A program made the position numbers and the translations under genes. From assembly GCA_036874045.1 (NCBI GenBank), contig CM072343.1:17814001-17878000 (forward strand): a DNA stretch of 64,000 nt, given 5' to 3'. Every line of letters starts with the position of its first letter. The stretch's first letter is position 1. Source of the DNA: Cymodocea nodosa. Taxonomy: Eukaryota; Streptophyta; Magnoliopsida; Alismatales; Cymodoceaceae. A model generated the notes under the pieces. That model ran no database searches, was not told the origin of the DNA, and worked only from the letters and a program-made list of their open reading frames with translations. Shown piece after piece: positions 59,109 through 64,000 of this stretch.

Positions 59109-62100
59109 CTGAATAAAGAAAGCACACAACATACACCTGATGATCTCGGAAACATGCGAAATCCAAGCAATAACTCATTTGTTTGAAGATACCAGTAAAT
59201 GAGTAATGACTAGCATAAAATAACCAAGTTTGTCAAGATATGCAATCTGTGTTAGTGTGTGATGAAGCTCTGCATCATACAGGGAAATTATAGAGATTTC
59301 CCTATCATTCACGGTAGTTTATGGTAAAGTAAAAATGATAATGCCATTACATTCACTTGGCATTTTTTTTGTAAAGATGGTCATAAAGTTTTTTTTGTAC
59401 AGATGATAATGCCACCAGTAATTAATAACCATATCAATCAATGTCTAAGAGTGAACAAAGATGGAACCTATCAAACTACTACCTTGAAAGATAAGGCAAA
59501 GAGGGGCAGACAATGGAGGAAAAACAACCTCCCATGAAAAGCCAAAACCTACAACCGCCCCACATAAGATCTTAACTCTTGACCACTACAATTTTATTCT
59601 CAACATATGCAGTCACATCTTCAAGTACCTTTGAATTTTTCTCCCTCCATGTGGCCCACAAGGTGCCATGTGAATATGCTGAAATAGTCATATCAACGTC
59701 ATTGTCCTCAAACTATATTGTGATTAATATTCAAACAATCCATAACAAATGGTAGCCATCAAACAATCATTAATTATGCATACAGAAGGCCTTTTATAAG
59801 TGTAACACCAGAGCAAGACGGCCTCATCATTTTACTACATAAATCATGCTTAATCCCATCTCTAGACAATTAATTTCTGTCACCTTTGGCAATAGTTTGC
59901 CAATGTTAGCAAGCCTGCAACTATATCAAAGATGACATGCCCAAAGTCAGTTTTAGACCTTTCAGTTCTTAAAGGCTTACTGCTCTCCCCTACAGCTTCA
60001 TATCCATATGTGCTCTTTTAGAATGCTAAATCCTTCAATGTAAAATTACTACCATGTCTTCATTGCCATGAGGCATCTATCTTCCATGGACAGATTGATT
60101 GTAATCATTTATTTTAATTCAGTAATCCTTCAAGCTCCCTTGTATCAGCATCATTGAGGTGTTTCCAAAAGAAAGAGTCTAGACAAGTGGCTTGCCTTAG
60201 CCATGTCCTTTTGGTGGATGAACAACTAAGAGAACAAAGACACTAACAAAGTCTCATCATCCTTTGACTCATCAATCATAAGGCTAGCACCATCTAAGCT
60301 TCTTTATCTCAGCATCTTTGAGGTGCCTCCTGAAGAGGATCCATGAAGTTGCCTGAGGACAGGATTTCATAACATCACTAATAAATCCATTGCCTTGTTG
60401 TGAAATTTTAAACAATTTAAAAGAGATATCAATGATCCATTTTCAATTCATGTATCAGCAAGTAAATAGAACTACATAATTCCCATTTTCAAAATGAGTG
60501 GCGATGGTACAATTGCCATAATATTTTTTTCCTAGAATTCAGCAACATTTCTTACAACCAATGTACACTTCTCCAGGAATGCAAAGGACCATATACGTGA
60601 CTACTGAAAGAGCATTGTTATTAAGGTACCAAAGTGCCTATGTAGTCATATTTTTATTTTTCATGAATATATTATATTCATTTATAAATATTTAATAGTA
60701 ATTATATAAATTTTTGCTCTATTATTTTCTAAATAAAATTAAAAATGCATTAATATTCCTAAATTAACATCAAAATATGAAATATAATAATAACAAAATT
60801 TATATTTCAGAAAAACATATAAATTATATATATTGAATAATTTTAATTATATTTCAATAATATTCCATTAAAAACTCAATAGAAGATATCCTTAACTAAG
60901 ACAAGGAAGGGAGAACAGTCTATATGTGACCAAGTCATGCCTAGATGCCTAGGCATAGTCCAGGTGCCCACCTTGGTAACTATGTGAAAGGTTGCCATTA
61001 GTAGCAGGATATTTATTGCCAGAATGATTCTTTGCATAAGCTGTTCATCAAAGCTTGAATCCATTTCCTCAATAACATCAATCAATATTACCATCCTTAA
61101 GGAAGAACATATGTGTGAAAGAAAAAGAAATAATAATACAGAGGAAAAAAATGAGTGTAGAAATCATTGGTAAGATAAAGAATGCAAAGCTTCCATTGGA
61201 TATGTGATTTCATCCTTTGTAGAGAGAATAACAAACAAAAATGCTTTTGTTGTGAGTGATGCAATGGAGCTTATTTAGTTATATTCTTAGGAAGTCAAAG
61301 AATGCACTAGTTATAAAAAGAGAATTAATTAGTGTAGAAAAAACTAAAAAAATTAGAAAATCCAAAACTACTTGACTAGGAAATTGTAAGAAAATATTTA
61401 AATTTATATAATCTAACTAAAGATTTGACTATAGGACTATAGATAAAAATATATAGGATTTATGTAATCAAACCACATAGTGAGATTATGACAAGAGTTG
61501 TTGTAGATGTAACAGACCTTTTTTAAAGCAAATCCCATCAACTTTTACAATAAACACAAAATAAAGCATTTCATATGATTCAATCACGTAATACCGTTGA
61601 GCCTCTATTGATGCAAGCTTTGCCAAAGACCAAAGTAAGCTTGGGGTACAGATGCTTCCCAATAAGACAAATTTTAGGCTGAATAATTCCACAACTGATA
61701 TTAAGTTGACTGACAATGCATGCACAGTATTCAATTTTGAAATCAATTTGATTAGGAAATTGTTGACCAACTGACCAAATCAGGTCACAAATCAAATGAA
61801 CACAGATTACATGCTTTCTGGATTAGCTTAAAACAGCTTGTCGAAGACCATCTTGATATTCATCACACGTTAAACATAATCAAAACATGTTGAGAAAATA
61901 AAATCTGATCTGAGCATATCCTGGGTGTTGGAGGAACCTAAGTAATTTGTATACATTATCTTCATTTTTTTTTTTCCAAGCTAGGCGCAACACACTCCTT
62001 GCATCCTTGAATCTACACACCCTAGTGCACATGCACTGGAGCATTTCTAAGGAGTGAATACTTCAGCTCTAGCTCTTCCTACCTCTCTAGATGTCAAAAA

Positions 62101-64000
62101 TCAGAAGTATTTAAAAGTTTGGTCCAGCACTAATGATTTTTAAGATTTGAATGCAAAAGGTAGACATTTATGATACTGATGCAAAGGTGAAAAGACTTCC
62201 TATGTCTCTGGATGTCAAAAATCAGAAGTATCTAAAATTTTGGTCCAGCACTAATGGTTTTTAAGTTTTTAATGCAAAAGCTAGACATTTATGATGCTGA
62301 TGTGGAGGTGACAAGACTCTAAGTTCTGGGTTGATAACAGGGTTCAAAACAACTCAATCTCAGGTTCTTTCTTTGGTTGGTAAAGTTCGGATGACTTGAT
62401 TGAAGTCATGGATTTATCCAGCTTAGAAGAACATTGCTGGTTCCAGTCAAACAAGAAATGGAAGTGGACTATTTGAGCTACACAAGGAGCACTTGATTAT
62501 CTCACCATGTAAAGAGGGTCAAGGGTTCCCTAATTCTTAAGTTAGATAAGCAATACAAGTGCTGAGAAGAAGTGTCAAATGCCCAAAGTTCAATCTCCCA
62601 TACTTACAAGAAGCATTAACAACCAGACTTTATGGGATGAGGTAGTAGGTCAGTCTACCAATTTGTGGTAGACAAATGTCAGCAGAGACGATAGGTGGTC
62701 ACTAGTGGCTGAGCTATGCTGCTTGGCACAACCAAACATCACTGAAGCTTGATTTATTTGTTTTGAGGTGTTTGCCACATAGTTGATCCACAAAGGACAT
62801 ATTTGAGGGAAGTCAAGTTCTGTTCAGCATTTTAGCTAGTCAATCAAGTTATGGACTAGAAACTAGGAGTGGTCTAGATCATTGTCCAAATCAGGATTGA
62901 GTTAGATCAACTACGATTAAGTCAAAGGTCTTTGCTCATTACTTGATGTGAACCTAAGCTGAGTGAGCATGAGAATATGAGGTGTTGGCTCATGTATTGT
63001 GATCAAGGGGAAACTCAAAAAGCTCCTCACTCCTTGCCCAATGGCTAAGCAGGCATGAGGTGTTGACTAATCAACTCCTCATGTAAAGAATTCTCATTTA
63101 AGGGAAGATCCTTGTATTTGATAGTGACAATGCACAAGTTGATTGGCCAAAGCATGTGCAATCCCATTTGGGATAGCAAGATTATAGATCACAATCAATC
63201 AAAAAGATTGCCATTGCAATCCTAAAATAGGGATCATAATTTTAGAATGCCTCTAGGATTGTCATCGTGTTTGTGATCCTATTCTAGGGTTCAACACAGT
63301 TATCGATCTTAATTAAGAGATTGCAACATTTATGGTATGTGATGATGGTGATATGGTGATGGAACAACAAAAAATTAAAACCAAAATATTTAAAATTGTA
63401 AGACTTTTTACATATAAAAAAATTGTAAAACTAAAACTATTTCGTAAAAAGGTCTTAACTAAAATTGTTATTCTGAGGTAAAGTGTATCAAAAAATTCCT
63501 TTTGTGTATGTTTGTACAATAATTCCAAGACATAGGTCCCTATTTGTGTACAAGTAAAAGGAAACTAAAAGCAGTAATTAAAATAAAATGAAATTAACTA
63601 GTAGATTTTCTTCTCTTAGGTCAACATTGTTGCATCATGATTTTATTATCCTTTGACCTAGATGATCTTATTAATAATAAGTTTTACCCTAATTTTTCTA
63701 ACATTTATTTTTACCAAGTTACCATCTGTTGGAAAGAAAATGAAAAAGGTGAAATCGAAGTTGGCTTCCTGCAGATTTACATTTGACCCACCATGTATAC
63801 AAACATTTCTATTTCAAGCCATAATAAGTGAAATTTTCAACCTTTCATTTAACAAAGATCAATTTTTTAGTGTGGTAGATTTATAATATCATCCGGCTTT
63901 GAACTCTTAGCTAATTGAGAAAATCGGTTGAGAGCTAGAGATCGTGTTTTATACTATTTTAAAAACAATAATGACAATGAAAAAACAAGTTAAACAATTT
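59109..64000. other. Intron or intergenic DNA, no gene recognised
   Basis: AT-rich with no supported exon. If the exon at 58700-59108 is real, this stretch contains one or more of its introns. A 121-bp tandem duplication is listed separately. Minus frames at 61486-61795 (94 and 71 codons, overlapping) show no domain. Scattered near-repeats at 60125-60340 may be remnants of an old retroelement. Confidence 0.45.
62085..62325 (+). repeat. Tandem duplication, period 121 bp
   Basis: Unit 1 (about 62085-62205) and unit 2 (about 62206-62325) share CT(A/G)GATGTCAAAAATCAG, AAGTAT(T/C)TAAAA, TTTGGTCCAGCACTAATG, AATGCAAAAG and TAGACATTTATGAT in the same order. The matched word GATGTCAAAAATCAG starts at 62090 and 62211. 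Confidence 0.85.

Overview
This is nuclear DNA from a flowering plant. Genes have spliced exons with GT/AG borders, GC-rich coding exons sit in very AT-rich flanks full of decayed retrotransposons and small inverted-repeat elements, and every recognisable gene belongs to a plant family (LHY, EBF, MEI2-like, HIPP, PIF-type bHLH). The strongly GC-rich first exons and protein styles suggest a monocot, possibly a commelinid such as a banana, ginger or palm relative, but this is inference. I see no rRNA, tRNA, CRISPR array or organelle segment.

Layout. 1-1874 (+): last two coding exons of an LHY/CCA1-type clock gene, cut by the window edge. 2.7-4.0 kb: dead Copia retrotransposon (gag). 4.0-9.4 kb: gene-free, with a GAA/GAG microsatellite and copy A of a ~0.6 kb AT-rich repeat. 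9478-12161 (+): receptor-like pseudokinase of the At2g46850 type. 13065-13689 (-): TIM13. 13.9-14.4 kb: copy B of the repeat, inverted relative to A. 14.6-16.9 kb: dead LINE (+) next to a dead Copia gag (-). 16.9-20.8 kb: gene-free, AT-rich, with small inverted and tandem repeats. 20832-22448 (-): intronless class I phospholipase A1. 22.5-26.6 kb: gene-free, with at least two MITE-like palindromes. 26671-28904 (-): EIN3-binding F-box protein (EBF), with TCP-type sites 0.6-0.75 kb upstream. 32.3-33.5 kb (-): degenerate PIF7-like bHLH remnant. 34.5-38.9 kb: gene-poor, with a degenerate tandem array at 36.55-37.57 kb.

39101-43049 (-): APC8/CDC23. 43727-45060 (-): MEI2-like protein with one C-terminal RRM. 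47022-53670 (-): seven-exon MYG1, with a foreign-looking coding-like block in its largest intron. 54649-55385 (-): HIPP-type protein with a metal-site-less HMA domain. 56446-57635 (-): non-RD receptor-like cytoplasmic kinase. 58700-59108 (-): last exon of an unidentified gene. 59.1-64 kb: no gene recognised.

The genes are unrelated housekeeping and regulatory genes in ordinary plant order: clock (LHY), ethylene signalling (EBF), cell cycle (APC8), mitochondria (TIM13, MYG1), lipid metabolism (PLA1) and receptor kinases. I found no evidence of a dedicated multi-gene system. The most unusual items are the pseudokinase that has lost every catalytic motif yet keeps an intact reading frame, the inverted repeat pair bracketing it with TIM13, the bHLH remnant without its DNA-binding basic region, the ~120 bp degenerate tandem array, and the unidentified coding-like block inside a MYG1 intron.
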